53,251 nt of DNA from Chryseobacterium soli (GCF_000737705.1 NZ_JPRH01000013.1:1-53251); one strand, 5' to 3'. Positions 29,366 to 39,219 are shown, counted from the first letter of the stretch. Numbers and translations are program-made. Notes: generated by a model not told the origin, from the letters alone.

Positions 29366-32300
29366 ATGAAAAAATTATTAACACTCTCTATACAGAAAAG
29401 ATGGCTTATCTCCGTACTTTTCTTATTACTAGGATTTTTTGGATACTACTCCTGGACGAAATTGTCTGTTGAAGCGTATCCTGATATTGCTGATGCTACC
29501 TCTCAGGTGGTTACTCAGGTTCCGGGATTAGCTGCCGAAGAAATTGAACAGCAGATTACTATTCCTTTGGAAAGGTCTCTCAATGGCCTTCCGGGCATGC
29601 ATGTTATGCGCAGCAAAAGCACTTTCGGACTTTCTATTATTACAATCGTTTTTGATGACGGTATTGATGATTATTGGGCGAGACAGCGCATTCAGGAAAG
29701 GCTATCGGAAGTCAGCCTGCCGTATCAGGCACAGCCAGGTCTGGATCCGTTAACCTCTCCAGTGGGAGAAATCTACCGCTACATCATTGAAAGCAACAAC
29801 CATAGCCTCAGGGAACTTACCGATCTCCAAAACTTTGTCATTATTCCTAAAATCAAGCAGGTATCAGGTATTGCGGACGTGACTAATTTTGGCGGGATTA
29901 CCACTCAGTTTCAGATCGAATTAGATCCCAACAGACTGGAACATTATGGAGTTTCACTATCCGAGATTACGGAAACTATTACTAAAAATAACAGCAATGC
30001 GGGAGGAAGCATGCTTTCCAGAGGAGACCTTTCATACGTAATCCGGGGAATAGGACTTGTTAAAGATCTTGATGATCTTGGAAAAATTGTAATCAAAACG
30101 GAAAAAGGAGTTCCTGTTTTCCTGAATGATGTGGGTACCCTTACATACGGAAACCTCGAAAGAAAAGGAATTTTAGGATATACGGACAGAAACAGGAATT
30201 ATCCTGAAAGTGTTGGCGGAATTGTATTATTGCTAAAAGGGGAAAATCCTTCACAAGTGCTGGAACAGGTTCACCTGGCTGTTGAGGAACTTAACACTTC
30301 CCTTCTTCCTCCTGATGTAAAGATCCATGCATATCTGGACAGAACCGACCTGGTGAAAACCACACTGACTACGGTTTCCCACACCCTTACAGAGGGAATT
30401 GTTTTAGTGATTATCATACTAATTGTATTTCTTGGAAGCTGGAGAGGTGCTTTACTGGTAGCGGTTACCATTCCCCTCTCTCTTCTTATTGCATTTATTC
30501 TGATGCATTTCACTCATATTCCTGCCAATCTCCTTTCTTTGGGAGCAATCGACTTCGGAATTATTGTAGATGGCTCCATTGTTATGCTTGAAGCCATTCT
30601 CAGGAAAAGAGAAGATCACCCGGGAAAAATACTGGAAGAAAAAAGCATTATCCAAAAAGCGGCTGATATTGTCAAACCCATTTTCTTTTCCACGATCATT
30701 ATTATCACTGCTTATCTGCCGCTTTTTGCTTTTGAAAGAGTAGAGAAAAAACTGTTTACCCCAATGGCATTTACGATAGGATATGCCCTACTTGGAGCGC
30801 TGGCTGTTGCTTTGCTGGTCATTCCGGGATTAGCCTATTTCATCTATAAAAAACCAAGAAAAATATACCATAACCGTTGGCTTGAAAAAGCAATTGAAGC
30901 CTATGGTAAAAGGATAGAAAAAATAATGGCTGCACCGAAAAAAGTACTGGTTCCGGCAGGAATCATATTATTGTCTGCAGGATTCCTTTCTTTTATCATT
31001 GGTAAAGATTTTCTTCCTGAGCTGGATGAAGGATCAATATGGCTACAGGTACAGCTTCCCCCGGGAATTTCTCTGGATAAAGCCAAAGAAATGAGTGATT
31101 CATTACGAGATCAAACCATGAAACATCAGGAAGTAACATACGTCATGGTGCAGGCCGGAAGGAATGATGATGGCACAGATCCGTGGACCGCTTCTCATTT
31201 TGAAGTTTCCGTAGGCATAAAACCCTATAAAGAATGGCCATCAGGAAAAACCAAAGCAGATCTTATCAAAGAATTATCTGCAGATTATGAAAAAATGCCG
31301 GGATTTTCTGTGGGGTTTTCGCAGCCGATGATCGATGGAGTAATGGATAAAATCTCAGGAGCTCACAGTGAACTGGTCGTCAAAATATATGGAGACGATT
31401 TCTCCGGAACCCGGAAGATTGCTGAAAGTGTATTATCAACCCTACAAAAAATTCCGGGGTCTGCAGATCTTGCAATAGATCAGGAACCGCCACTTCCCCA
31501 GTTGCAAATTATCGCAGACCGGGATAAAATAGCCCAATATGCACTGAATGTTTCTGATGTAGCAGATCTTATAGAAACTGCTCTGGGAGGAAAAGGAATT
31601 TCTCAGATTTTTATCGGCAATAAAGTCTATGACATTTCATGCCGTTATACTGAGGACAGCCGAAATACCCCGGATAAAATTGGAAATCTCATGCTAACCT
31701 CAGCCTCTGGAGCAGCAATCCCCCTTTCCCAGGTAGCGACTATTCAACTAAGCACCGGAGAAAGTACTATTACCCGGGAAATGAACAAAAGACATCTTAC
31801 AGTAAAATTAAATATAAGAGACCGGGATCTATCCTCATTTTTGAAAGAATCCCAGGATACCATTGAGAAAAATATTCAGTATGATCATGGAAAATACCAG
31901 ATCAAATGGGGCGGACAGTTTGAAAATAAAAACAGGGCCTATGCGAGGCTGGCATTCATTGTACCGCTGGCACTGGCGATCATGTTTATTCTGCTGTACA
32001 GTGCATTCGGCAGCTTCAGACAGGCTTTGGTATTGATGAGTATCATTCCTCTGGCCTTGTTTGGCGGAATGCTGGCTTTAAATATCAGAGGAATATCCCT
32101 GAATGTTTCCTCAGCCGTCGGATTTATTGCATTATTCGGGGTGGCAGTACAAAACGGGGTTATTATGGTTTCCCATATCAACACCCTTCGAAAAGAAGGA
32201 ATCAACCTGAAGACATCGGTTATAAAAGGTGCAAAAGACCGCTTCCGACCTGTATTAATGACTGCTTCGGTGGCTGTAATAGGGCTTTTCCCGGCTTCTT

Positions 32301-32461
32301 TAGCCACAGGAATCGGTTCTGACATACAACGGCCTTTAGCAACCGTCATCGTTTATGGGTTGATGTTTTCAACAATTCTCACCTTATTCGTATTACCGGC
32401 AATCTATTATTTAGCGGAAAATCAATTCGAAAAACAAAATTTACCATCAGATGAAATCTAA
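29366..32461 (+). CDS. HME-family RND heavy-metal efflux pump (CzcA/CusA family)
   Basis: The product has 1031 residues, the family norm, with twelve predicted membrane helices and two large periplasmic loops. It exports metal cations from periplasm or cytoplasm in exchange for protons. TM4 reads AIDFGIIVDGSIVMLEA, with Asp396, Asp402 and Glu409. That matches the Asp-Asp-Glu relay of CzcA-type divalent cation pumps rather than the AxGALVDAAIVM type of Cu/Ag CusA. YPDIADATSQVVTQVPG near the N terminus is typical of HME pumps. It follows the adaptor by 114 bp (with GATnnnn repeats and a hairpin at 29327-29348) and overlaps the channel gene. Likely substrates are Zn/Co/Cd/Ni; this is inference. 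Confidence 0.95.
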   Translation: MKKLLTLSIQKRWLISVLFLLLGFFGYYSWTKLSVEAYPDIADATSQVVTQVPGLAAEEIEQQITIPLERSLNGLPGMHVMRSKSTFGLSIITIVFDDGIDDYWARQRIQERLSEVSLPYQAQPGLDPLTSPVGEIYRYIIESNNHSLRELTDLQNFVIIPKIKQVSGIADVTNFGGITTQFQIELDPNRLEHYGVSLSEITETITKNNSNAGGSMLSRGDLSYVIRGIGLVKDLDDLGKIVIKTEKGVPVFLNDVGTLTYGNLERKGILGYTDRNRNYPESVGGIVLLLKGENPSQVLEQVHLAVEELNTSLLPPDVKIHAYLDRTDLVKTTLTTVSHTLTEGIVLVIIILIVFLGSWRGALLVAVTIPLSLLIAFILMHFTHIPANLLSLGAIDFGIIVDGSIVMLEAILRKREDHPGKILEEKSIIQKAADIVKPIFFSTIIIITAYLPLFAFERVEKKLFTPMAFTIGYALLGALAVALLVIPGLAYFIYKKPRKIYHNRWLEKAIEAYGKRIEKIMAAPKKVLVPAGIILLSAGFLSFIIGKDFLPELDEGSIWLQVQLPPGISLDKAKEMSDSLRDQTMKHQEVTYVMVQAGRNDDGTDPWTASHFEVSVGIKPYKEWPSGKTKADLIKELSADYEKMPGFSVGFSQPMIDGVMDKISGAHSELVVKIYGDDFSGTRKIAESVLSTLQKIPGSADLAIDQEPPLPQLQIIADRDKIAQYALNVSDVADLIETALGGKGISQIFIGNKVYDISCRYTEDSRNTPDKIGNLMLTSASGAAIPLSQVATIQLSTGESTITREMNKRHLTVKLNIRDRDLSSFLKESQDTIEKNIQYDHGKYQIKWGGQFENKNRAYARLAFIVPLALAIMFILLYSAFGSFRQALVLMSIIPLALFGGMLALNIRGISLNVSSAVGFIALFGVAVQNGVIMVSHINTLRKEGINLKTSVIKGAKDRFRPVLMTASVAVIGLFPASLATGIGSDIQRPLATVIVYGLMFSTILTLFVLPAIYYLAENQFEKQNLPSDEI

Positions 32462-33710
32462 TATCATATTTATCCTGTTTTTCTGTGTGACATTTAATTT
32501 TTTTGTACAAGCACAGGAAAAAGAAAGTTTTAGCTTCGCAGAATACCTGAATAAAGTTAAAAACAAAAACCTCAGCTATGCTGCCCAAAAATACAATATC
32601 AGCATGGCAGAAGTTGCTGTTCTTTCAGCAGGAATCCGCCCCGATCCACAACTTGAGATCGCAACTTCAGATAATGGGGTATCCCGAAATATGGGGTACA
32701 CTATGGAAACGGGATTGAGCTGGACGATGGAAACCGGAAAGAAAAGAAAAGCCAGAGTGGAACTCGCCAAAAACCAGGCTGAATTTACCCGGTTGCAGCT
32801 TCAGGATTTTGTAAGGAACCTGATTGCGGATGCCGCTCTCGGGTACATTGAAGCATTACAGTCAAAAGCACTGCTTGAAATCCGGAAGGACTCTTATCAA
32901 AAGATGCTCACACTGGCCAAATCCGACAGCATAAGATACAGGATGGGCGTTATTTCTCTGGTTACGTCAAAACAAAGCAGGCTGGAAGCCTCTTCCTTAC
33001 TCAACGAAGTATATACCGCAGAAAGCAGCCAGCAAAAAGCACATACAGCGCTTTCTGTTTTTCTTGGAAATCCAGCGGAAGAAAAAAATGTACAGGGAGA
33101 CTTCAATGCATTCAATAGAAACTTCAATATGGAAGACCTTATCTTACAGGCGGTAAACAGCAGAACGGATCTTTTGGCTTCCCGGCAGAATATCAATGCT
33201 GCACTCAGCCGTATCCAGCTTGAAAAAGCCAACCGAAAAATAGATCTGGGGTTAAGTTTAGGAATGGAGCACAACACCACTGCCACCAATGAAATTGCCC
33301 CCTCTCCTGCTGTAAATGCCATCAAATTGGGAGCAAGCATTCCCCTGAAATTTTCAAACCGGAAAAATGCCGATTTAAAAATAGCGGAAATGAGCCGTTC
33401 TCAGGCAGAAATTGAATACAAGCAAATTGAAAATACCATCCGGACCGAGGTAATGCAGGCATACCAGCACTATCAGGCTTTACAGAAACAACTTAGACAG
33501 TTTAATTATGGAATGCTTGATGATGCCAAAAACATTCTGGAAGGAATTCACTACAGTTATCAGAGAGGAGAAAGCTCAATATTGGAGGTTTTAAACGCTC
33601 AAAGAACCTATAATGAGGTGAGGATACAATATTTCCAGGTACAGGCAGATCATGCAGCCGCTCTTATCGAACTGGAACGCAGCGCCGGTATCTGGGATAT
33701 AGATTTCTAA
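32451..33710 (+). CDS. TolC-like outer-membrane channel of the metal efflux system (CusC/CzcC-like)
   Basis: The product has 419 residues with a signal peptide (MKSNIIFILFFCVTFNFFVQAQ). It shows the duplicated TolC architecture: long helices with DPQLEIATSDNG and GYTMETGLSWTMETGKKRKA in the first half, a central LFLGNPAEEKNV, and LGASIPLKFSNRKNADLKIAEMSRSQAEIEY then SYQRGESSILEVLNAQRTYNEVR in the second. The start overlaps the pump stop by 11 nt, showing tight operon coupling. It completes the tripartite system. A strong hairpin follows. Confidence 0.92.
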   Translation: MKSNIIFILFFCVTFNFFVQAQEKESFSFAEYLNKVKNKNLSYAAQKYNISMAEVAVLSAGIRPDPQLEIATSDNGVSRNMGYTMETGLSWTMETGKKRKARVELAKNQAEFTRLQLQDFVRNLIADAALGYIEALQSKALLEIRKDSYQKMLTLAKSDSIRYRMGVISLVTSKQSRLEASSLLNEVYTAESSQQKAHTALSVFLGNPAEEKNVQGDFNAFNRNFNMEDLILQAVNSRTDLLASRQNINAALSRIQLEKANRKIDLGLSLGMEHNTTATNEIAPSPAVNAIKLGASIPLKFSNRKNADLKIAEMSRSQAEIEYKQIENTIRTEVMQAYQHYQALQKQLRQFNYGMLDDAKNILEGIHYSYQRGESSILEVLNAQRTYNEVRIQYFQVQADHAAALIELERSAGIWDIDF

Positions 33711-33719
33711 ATAATAAAC

Positions 33720-33753
33720 AAAGCCCTGAAATAACAGACCATTTCAGGGCTTT
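33720..33753. terminator. Terminator after the efflux operon
   Basis: AAAGCCCTGAAAT and ATTTCAGGGCTTT form a perfect 13-bp stem with an 8-nt loop between convergent genes; it can serve both strands. Confidence 0.85.
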
Positions 33754-33765
33754 GTTTGAATACAT

Positions 33766-34248
33766 TTATCTTTTAAAATTAGATTCATATATACTGATCC
33801 AGTCTTCCACGGTCATTTTTTTACTCAGTTCAGCAATGAGTTTAAAAGGAATATCATCCATTTTTTTGAATCTTACACAAGATTTTCCCATATCTAATTT
33901 TCTTTTGGAGTATTTAGGAAATTCAGAGACAAACCATTCCAGCAGGTCCGGTTTCGCATAGATTCCCATATGGTATAATGCAATAAAGTTTTTTTGGGAA
34001 GCAAGATTGATAAAAGGTAAAGGTGAGCCAAGAGCACAATGATATCCGGCAGGATATGTTTCCAAAGGAACTGCCCATCCAATCATTCCGTAGTTCATCA
34101 CCTGTTCAAAACCGTCCGGTAAATTATCATGGATGGCATCAAAAAGTCCTTTAAAAACTTCGTGTCTTTCTTCAGGAATTTTGGAGAGATAGTCTTCTAT
34201 AGAATCAGCGGGGATCTGCATTTCAGTTTTGTTTTTTATAGTTTCCAA
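33766..34248 (-). CDS. DUF1801 (YdhG-like) protein
   Basis: The product has 160 residues, cytoplasmic with no signal. Features of DUF1801 are present: SIEDYLSKIPEERHEVFKGL near the N terminus, NYGMIGWAVPLETYPAGYH, LPFINLASQKNFIALYHMGIY and LDMGKSCVRFKKMDDIPFKLI. The GKSCVRFKK element, with LIAEL after it, is characteristic. Function of the family is not firmly known; structures resemble small substrate- or iron-binding folds. It is transcribed alone, convergent with the efflux operon. Confidence 0.88.
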   Translation of the reverse strand: METIKNKTEMQIPADSIEDYLSKIPEERHEVFKGLFDAIHDNLPDGFEQVMNYGMIGWAVPLETYPAGYHCALGSPLPFINLASQKNFIALYHMGIYAKPDLLEWFVSEFPKYSKRKLDMGKSCVRFKKMDDIPFKLIAELSKKMTVEDWISIYESNFKR

Positions 34249-34293
34249 AATAACAAAATTTACGAATAACTTTCATCTAAAATTATTCAAAAT

Positions 34294-34328
34294 AAAAAAT
34301 GGCTATACACAAAGTACAGCCATTTTTT
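34294..34328. terminator. Terminator after the T9SS FN3 protein gene
   Basis: AAAAAATGGCT and AGCCATTTTTT pair perfectly around a 13-nt loop, about 20 nt past the stop at 34350 on the minus strand. Confidence 0.8.
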
Positions 34329-34349
34329 ATTATTTATTTTTAGGGTTAA

Positions 34350-36137
34350 TTATTGTTTAATAGCCTTCACTGTAGAAGTAGAGCCATCTTTGAACTGGAT
34401 CGTCAATAAATACAATCCTGCATTCAGACTGCTTAAATTAATTTCCTTAGTTGGATTTTCAATCGTTTTCAAAACTCTTCCTGAAACATCAGTAACAGTT
34501 ACAGATTTCATGTCTCTGGTATCTGAGATTGTTACAGTCTCTTTAAAAGGGTTCGGGTGAATGTTCACCGTTTTCTTCTGGGCATTTACTTCAGAAGTAC
34601 CCAGCTGTGCAGATTCCACTGTAAAATTATCAATATAAAAATTATAATCCTGAGAGTCATCTACCGCTCCATCATTTCCATACAATGCAAATACGGTGTT
34701 AGCACCCGTATTAGCGGTTAAGTTGTACACATAGGTAGCCAATACATTGGACGGAGTATCATTAACACCCCATGTTTTCAGTACATTCCATGTAACTCCA
34801 CCATCATTAGAAACCAAAAACTGTACAATATCATCAGAACCCATCGGAGAAGCTACTGTGCCGGAATACGTTGTTATTCCATAATCAAATTTCACTCTGT
34901 ATCCTCCCGCAGAAAGATCAAATGGAACTGTTTTCAACCATCCTGCTCTTCCTGTACTGTAAAGATTCATTCTTACCGCACCAGTTGTACCTGCATTTAA
35001 GAACCCATCCTGTACCCAATATGCGATAGTACCATTTGGCCCTGATGCCGGAGTTCCTCCTGAAAGAGATGCATTCCAGCAACCTCCCGGAACAGAACTG
35101 AAAGTATTGGTATAAGGAGGAACCACATTACCACATAAAGTTGTAAAAGTACCAGAAAACGACCAGGCACTCTGACTGGTTGCCGTATTACAGTTTGTTC
35201 TTACCCAATAATAATAAGTTGTGATGGATGACAAACTGCCAATTGTAGTAGAAGTTCCAGTAATTCCAGTAATATTTGGAGTCGTTGTACTGGTTGGCGC
35301 CGTATTGGTGGTACTGTAATAAATATCATAACTCGCCGCTTGTGTGGTGGCCGGAACCGTCCATGAAACCTGAGCAGAATTTGATGAAAGTGCCCCTACA
35401 GGCTGCAAGGTGGGAGCAGAGCAGTCTGTAAAAGCTTCCGCAGAAAAAGCAAAGATATTTGGAATTCCAACTCCTGAACTTTTCGATACAGTGATACTCT
35501 GTATAGTCTTTGCCTGGTTGGCAGCATCAATATTTAATACAGACTGATAGAGTCTTGGATTTGTTGAGTTAGCCTCCAAAACATCATTCGTTCTGTTAAT
35601 TCTTCCAATTCCCTGAATGGCATAATTAGCTCCATTATACCAATCTAAAAGACTAATCCCTGAAAATACCTGAGTGGTATTATCTGAAAAATTTACAGTA
35701 ACATTTACAGCAGAAGCTCCACTGCCGCTGGTAGAAAGCATATACAGTTTAAAAGCAGCTTTTGGGGTCCCGAAAGTAAGGGTTCCTGAATCTCCAGTAT
35801 TGGCAAGTCTTAAAGAATTATTGGCACTTAAACTCCCCAATTGATAACTCAGTCCCGGAGTACTCGCAACAACTGAATTAATAATTCCATTGGTCGGAAT
35901 TCCATAAGTAAGTGCTGTACTGGAGGATGTCAGCTGAAAATCTCTTGCCACGAAAGCAAAAGAAACTCCGTCCACATCCATGGTTGTTGAAGTCATTGAT
36001 GAACCGATTCCGTTTGCAATGACATCGGCTGTGTATCCGGATTGTACAGGCATCGTCTGAAAATTTTGCGCCAGGATATCTGATCCTGAAAATAGGGCAC
36101 AAAGGCTTAAGGCCCCAAAAAGTCGATTTATTTTCAT
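34350..36137 (-). CDS. T9SS-sorted surface/secreted protein with fibronectin type III domain
   Basis: The product has 595 residues. A signal peptide (MKINRLFGALSLCALFSGSDILAQ) is followed by a beta-rich domain (~25-235, Ser/Thr rich), an FN3 domain (~238-330, LSSNSAQVSWTVPATTQAASY and TTYYYWVRTNC), and a jelly-roll-like region (PYTNTFSSVPGGCWNAS, KFDYGITTYSGT, YIDNFTVE). A type IX sorting tail ends it (NIHPNPFKETVTI, VTDVSGRVLKTI, GLYLLTIQFKDG). No enzyme motif was identified. It is monocistronic with a clear terminator; ~250 bp of A+T-rich DNA upstream lacks a good -7 match. Confidence 0.85.
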   Translation of the reverse strand: MKINRLFGALSLCALFSGSDILAQNFQTMPVQSGYTADVIANGIGSSMTSTTMDVDGVSFAFVARDFQLTSSSTALTYGIPTNGIINSVVASTPGLSYQLGSLSANNSLRLANTGDSGTLTFGTPKAAFKLYMLSTSGSGASAVNVTVNFSDNTTQVFSGISLLDWYNGANYAIQGIGRINRTNDVLEANSTNPRLYQSVLNIDAANQAKTIQSITVSKSSGVGIPNIFAFSAEAFTDCSAPTLQPVGALSSNSAQVSWTVPATTQAASYDIYYSTTNTAPTSTTTPNITGITGTSTTIGSLSSITTYYYWVRTNCNTATSQSAWSFSGTFTTLCGNVVPPYTNTFSSVPGGCWNASLSGGTPASGPNGTIAYWVQDGFLNAGTTGAVRMNLYSTGRAGWLKTVPFDLSAGGYRVKFDYGITTYSGTVASPMGSDDIVQFLVSNDGGVTWNVLKTWGVNDTPSNVLATYVYNLTANTGANTVFALYGNDGAVDDSQDYNFYIDNFTVESAQLGTSEVNAQKKTVNIHPNPFKETVTISDTRDMKSVTVTDVSGRVLKTIENPTKEINLSSLNAGLYLLTIQFKDGSTSTVKAIKQ

Positions 36138-36367
36138 GGTTATTAACTATTAGATTTTTGTAAATTTATAAAAAAAACAACAAAAACAAAGTTTATTGTA
36201 TTATTTATTAAAAATTAAACAATAAAAACAAACAATCAACAAGAAAAACCAATAAAACAGATATATAAGCCATTAGTAGAAAACGTAAAATTAAATTTGA
36301 AAACCATAAATAGATATCCTTGTAACGATGTATTCTTTATATATTTTAATATTGGAAAATTAAATCT

Positions 36368-36375
36368 TATTTTTG
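36368..36375 (+). promoter_or_regulatory. -7 element of the aminotransferase-murB operon
   Basis: TATTTTTG matches TAnnTTTG, 20 nt before the ATG at 36396, giving a leader of about 14 nt. Confidence 0.55.
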
Positions 36376-36395
36376 TCATACAAATTTTTTGAACA

Positions 36396-37601
36396 ATGCC
36401 GAATATTTCAAACAGAGCACAGCACATGCCACCATCGCCGGTAAGAAAACTGGTTCCTTATGCCCTTAAAGCAAAACAGAAAGGAATAAAAGTATATCAT
36501 CTTAATATCGGACAGCCTGATATTGAAACTCCGGAAACGGCTTTAAATGCTTTAAAAAACATTGATTTAAAAGTATTGGAATATGCACTTTCAGAAGGAA
36601 ATATCGAATACAGAAATGCCCTTACCACCTATTATCATTCGTTAGGATTTTCAGATTTAACTCCTGATAACTTTATCGTTACCAATGGAGGTTCTGAAGC
36701 GTTAAATTTTGCCATTTCTACCTTATGTGATGATGGTGACGAAATTATTATTCCGGAACCTTATTATGCCAATTACAATGGATTTACAAGTACTTTCAAC
36801 GTTAATATAGTAGCTGTTCCGTCAACTATTGATACAGGTTTTGCACTGCCTCCCATTGAAGAATTCGAGAAAAAAATCACAGAAAAAACCAGAGCAATCG
36901 TTATCTGTAATCCGGGAAATCCAACAGGATATCTTTACACGCGTGAAGAGCTTAAACAGCTTGCAGAACTTGCTTTGAAATATGATATTGTGATCATTTC
37001 TGATGAAGTATACAGAGAATACGTGTATGACGGGAAGCAGCAAATATCAATGTTTGAATTTCCTGAACTCAGCGAAAACTGTATCATCATTGATTCAGAA
37101 TCCAAGCGTTACTCTATGTGCGGTGTGAGAATCGGATGCATGATCACGCGTTCAAAAAAGATCCATGATGCAGCCATGCTTTTTGCACAGGCAAGGCTAA
37201 GCCCGGTTCTTTTGGGTCAGATTGCAGCAACAGCGGCACACCAGAATGACGGCGCTTACATCAGAGCGGTAAGAGAAGAATATACCCACAGAAGAAATAT
37301 CCTGGTGGATCTTTTGAATGCTATTCCCGGAGTAATCTGTCCTAAGCCTAAAGGAGCTTTCTACTGCGTCGCTGAACTTCCGGTAGATGATACTGAAAAA
37401 TTTGCCCAGTGGCTGTTGGAAAAATATTCCAGCAACAACGAAACCATTATGGTAGCACCGGCAGGAGGATTCTACAGCAACCCTGAATTGGGTAAAAAGC
37501 AGGTAAGAATTGCTTATGTTTTAAAAGAGCAGGATTTGAGAAGAAGCGTTCAAATCCTTGAAAGCGCTTTAAAACAATACAAACTGGAATCTCACCTATA
37601 A
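36396..37601 (+). CDS. PLP-dependent aminotransferase, class I/II (aspartate aminotransferase-like)
   Basis: The product has 401 residues of fold type I. Motifs seen: HLNIGQPDIETP, NGGSEALNFAISTLC, CNPGNPTGYLY (Asn175), ISDEVYREYVY (Asp203, Tyr206), DSESKRYSMCGVRIGC with the PLP lysine Lys237 and a downstream Arg, and the C-terminal RIAYVL arginine. It transfers amino groups between amino acids and 2-oxo acids; the exact substrate (aspartate, aromatic or methionine precursors) cannot be told from sequence. It is first in an operon with a lipoprotein gene (11 nt gap) and murB. Confidence 0.93.
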   Translation: MPNISNRAQHMPPSPVRKLVPYALKAKQKGIKVYHLNIGQPDIETPETALNALKNIDLKVLEYALSEGNIEYRNALTTYYHSLGFSDLTPDNFIVTNGGSEALNFAISTLCDDGDEIIIPEPYYANYNGFTSTFNVNIVAVPSTIDTGFALPPIEEFEKKITEKTRAIVICNPGNPTGYLYTREELKQLAELALKYDIVIISDEVYREYVYDGKQQISMFEFPELSENCIIIDSESKRYSMCGVRIGCMITRSKKIHDAAMLFAQARLSPVLLGQIAATAAHQNDGAYIRAVREEYTHRRNILVDLLNAIPGVICPKPKGAFYCVAELPVDDTEKFAQWLLEKYSSNNETIMVAPAGGFYSNPELGKKQVRIAYVLKEQDLRRSVQILESALKQYKLESHL

Positions 37602-37612
37602 AAAATAATACA

Positions 37613-38098
37613 ATGCCGGCAATAAAAAACTTTGGTTTGAGAATCGTATTTTCAGCTTTTTTACTGCCGGTGTTTTTTTCCTGTGATAAGAAAAAGCCTG
37701 AACAAAGCCTCACCGATAAAAATTCCAGTGAAATCACATTTATCAGTGTGTCTAATATCGGCGGAAAACTTGGCCATTACAGAATTATAAAAGTCACAAG
37801 AGATTCTATTACAGCAGAAAAAGGAATTACAGCCCGTAAAACCCACGAAAAATGGAATTCGGCAATATCTGCTCAAACCTGGAAGCTGCTGATTTCTTCT
37901 GTTCATGTCAAAGATCTGGACAAAATCAAAAGCTCTCCCAGTATGCAGTCTATCGATGGACTCGACGAGACTTTTCAGATCAGAACTCCGAAAAAGTCTC
38001 ATCTCTACGTCAACTCTTATGTAGATACGATCCATTACCCGCAGTTTCAACACCTTAAAGATCAAATCAACCAATTGCTACCGCAAGAATACCAATAA
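37613..38098 (+). CDS. Hypothetical lipoprotein
   Basis: The product has 161 residues with a lipoprotein signal (LRIVFSAFLLPVFFSC, lipobox Cys). The mature part has ISVSNIGGKLGHYRIIKVTRDSI and KSHLYVNSYVDTIHYPQFQHLKDQINQLLP. No family is recognised by name, but genes of this type often sit in Flavobacteriia operons with murB. It lies 11 nt after the aminotransferase and 2 nt before murB, so it is co-transcribed. It is probably anchored in a membrane facing the periplasm. Confidence 0.8.
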   Translation: MPAIKNFGLRIVFSAFLLPVFFSCDKKKPEQSLTDKNSSEITFISVSNIGGKLGHYRIIKVTRDSITAEKGITARKTHEKWNSAISAQTWKLLISSVHVKDLDKIKSSPSMQSIDGLDETFQIRTPKKSHLYVNSYVDTIHYPQFQHLKDQINQLLPQEYQ

Positions 38099-38100
38099 AC

Positions 38101-39114
38101 ATGCAGGAAAATTTCTCTCTAAAGCCGTTTAATACTTTTGGCGTTGATGTGAGTGCCCAATACTTTACCCAAGCCAGCAGCATTGAAGAATTAAAAGATG
38201 CTATTCAATTTTCGAGATCGCAGTCTCTTCCCCTTTTGATTTTAGGAGGCGGAAGCAATATTCTGCTGACCAAAAATTTTGAAGGCTTAGCGGTACAACT
38301 TGGTTTAAGAGGAATTTCCGAAGAAAATATAGATGAAAACACTGTTTTAGTTACTGCAAAAGCGGGAGAAAACTGGCATGAATTCGTTATGTATTGTCTG
38401 AAAAAAAATTATGGTGGGCTTGAAAACCTGTCATTAATTCCCGGAAATGTAGGAACCTCTCCGATGCAGAATATCGGGGCTTACGGAACAGAAATAAAAG
38501 ACATTTTCGTTAATTGCAGTGTATTGAATTTAGAAACACTGGAAACAGAGCAATTTGATCTTGAAAAATGCAGGTTTGGATATAGGGATTCTATTTTCAA
38601 GCAGGAAGCCAAAGGAAAATATATCATTCTGGATGTTACCTTCAGGCTGACTAAAAAAGACCATCATATTAAAACCGAATACGGCGCCATCCAATCCGAA
38701 TTAAAAAATGCAGGAATTGAAAACCCTACCATTCAGGATATTTCCCGGGCCGTGATCAGTATCAGACAAAGTAAGCTCCCGGATCCTAAAAAAATGGGAA
38801 ATGCCGGAAGTTTTTTCAAAAACCCAACCATTCCTCTGGCTCAGTTTGAAGACCTTCAGCAAAAATTTGAAAACATCCAAGGCTACCCTAATGGGAATAA
38901 TGTAAAAGTCCCTGCAGGATGGCTGATTGAACAATGCGGATGGAAGGGAAAGCAAATAGGAAATGCTGCCTCTCATAAGCTTCAATCCTTAGTGATTGTG
39001 AATGCCACAGGAAATGCTACCGGAAAAGAAATTTATGATTTTTCTACGGAGATCATAAATTCCGTCAAAAACAAGTTTGGTATAGAACTCGAACGGGAAG
39101 TGAATATCATATAA
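38101..39114 (+). CDS. murB: UDP-N-acetylenolpyruvoylglucosamine reductase MurB
   Basis: The product has 337 residues, the length of type I (E. coli-like) MurB. It reduces the enolpyruvyl product of MurA to UDP-MurNAc with NADPH and FAD. The FAD-binding part has LILGGGSNILLTKNFEGLAV and SLIPGNVGTSPMQNIGAYG. The catalytic Tyr/Arg strand is FGYRDSIFK, and the proton-donor Ser is in GNAGSFFKNP. The C-terminal catalytic Glu is in LEREVNII. murA lies elsewhere in this window (20111-21418), so two successive steps of the pathway are encoded 18 kb apart. It is the last gene of its operon. Confidence 0.97.
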   Translation: MQENFSLKPFNTFGVDVSAQYFTQASSIEELKDAIQFSRSQSLPLLILGGGSNILLTKNFEGLAVQLGLRGISEENIDENTVLVTAKAGENWHEFVMYCLKKNYGGLENLSLIPGNVGTSPMQNIGAYGTEIKDIFVNCSVLNLETLETEQFDLEKCRFGYRDSIFKQEAKGKYIILDVTFRLTKKDHHIKTEYGAIQSELKNAGIENPTIQDISRAVISIRQSKLPDPKKMGNAGSFFKNPTIPLAQFEDLQQKFENIQGYPNGNNVKVPAGWLIEQCGWKGKQIGNAASHKLQSLVIVNATGNATGKEIYDFSTEIINSVKNKFGIELEREVNII

Positions 39115-39118
39115 TATA

Positions 39119-39148
39119 AAAAGGCAGTTATTTTACAAACTGTCTTTT
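39119..39148 (+). terminator. Terminator of the murB operon
   Basis: AAAGGCAGTT and AACTGTCTTT pair with one G-T wobble around an 8-nt loop, followed by a run of T, 5 nt past the murB stop. Confidence 0.8.
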
Positions 39149-39219
39149 TTTGTCTCCTTATTCAGTTCTCAGTTTTAAAGAAAAAACACTATTTTAGTTA
39201 TCTATTAAAAGAACACAGT

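Noticed and set aside
32897..33340. Minus-strand ORF of 147 codons inside the channel gene
   Set aside because: It is the antisense of the TolC-like gene, Cys- and Ser-rich as expected for a shadow frame.
37661..38074. Minus-strand ORF of 137 codons opposite the murB-linked lipoprotein
   Set aside because: The plus-strand gene has a lipobox and tight operon spacing; the reverse frame is Phe/Arg/Cys rich and has no signal.
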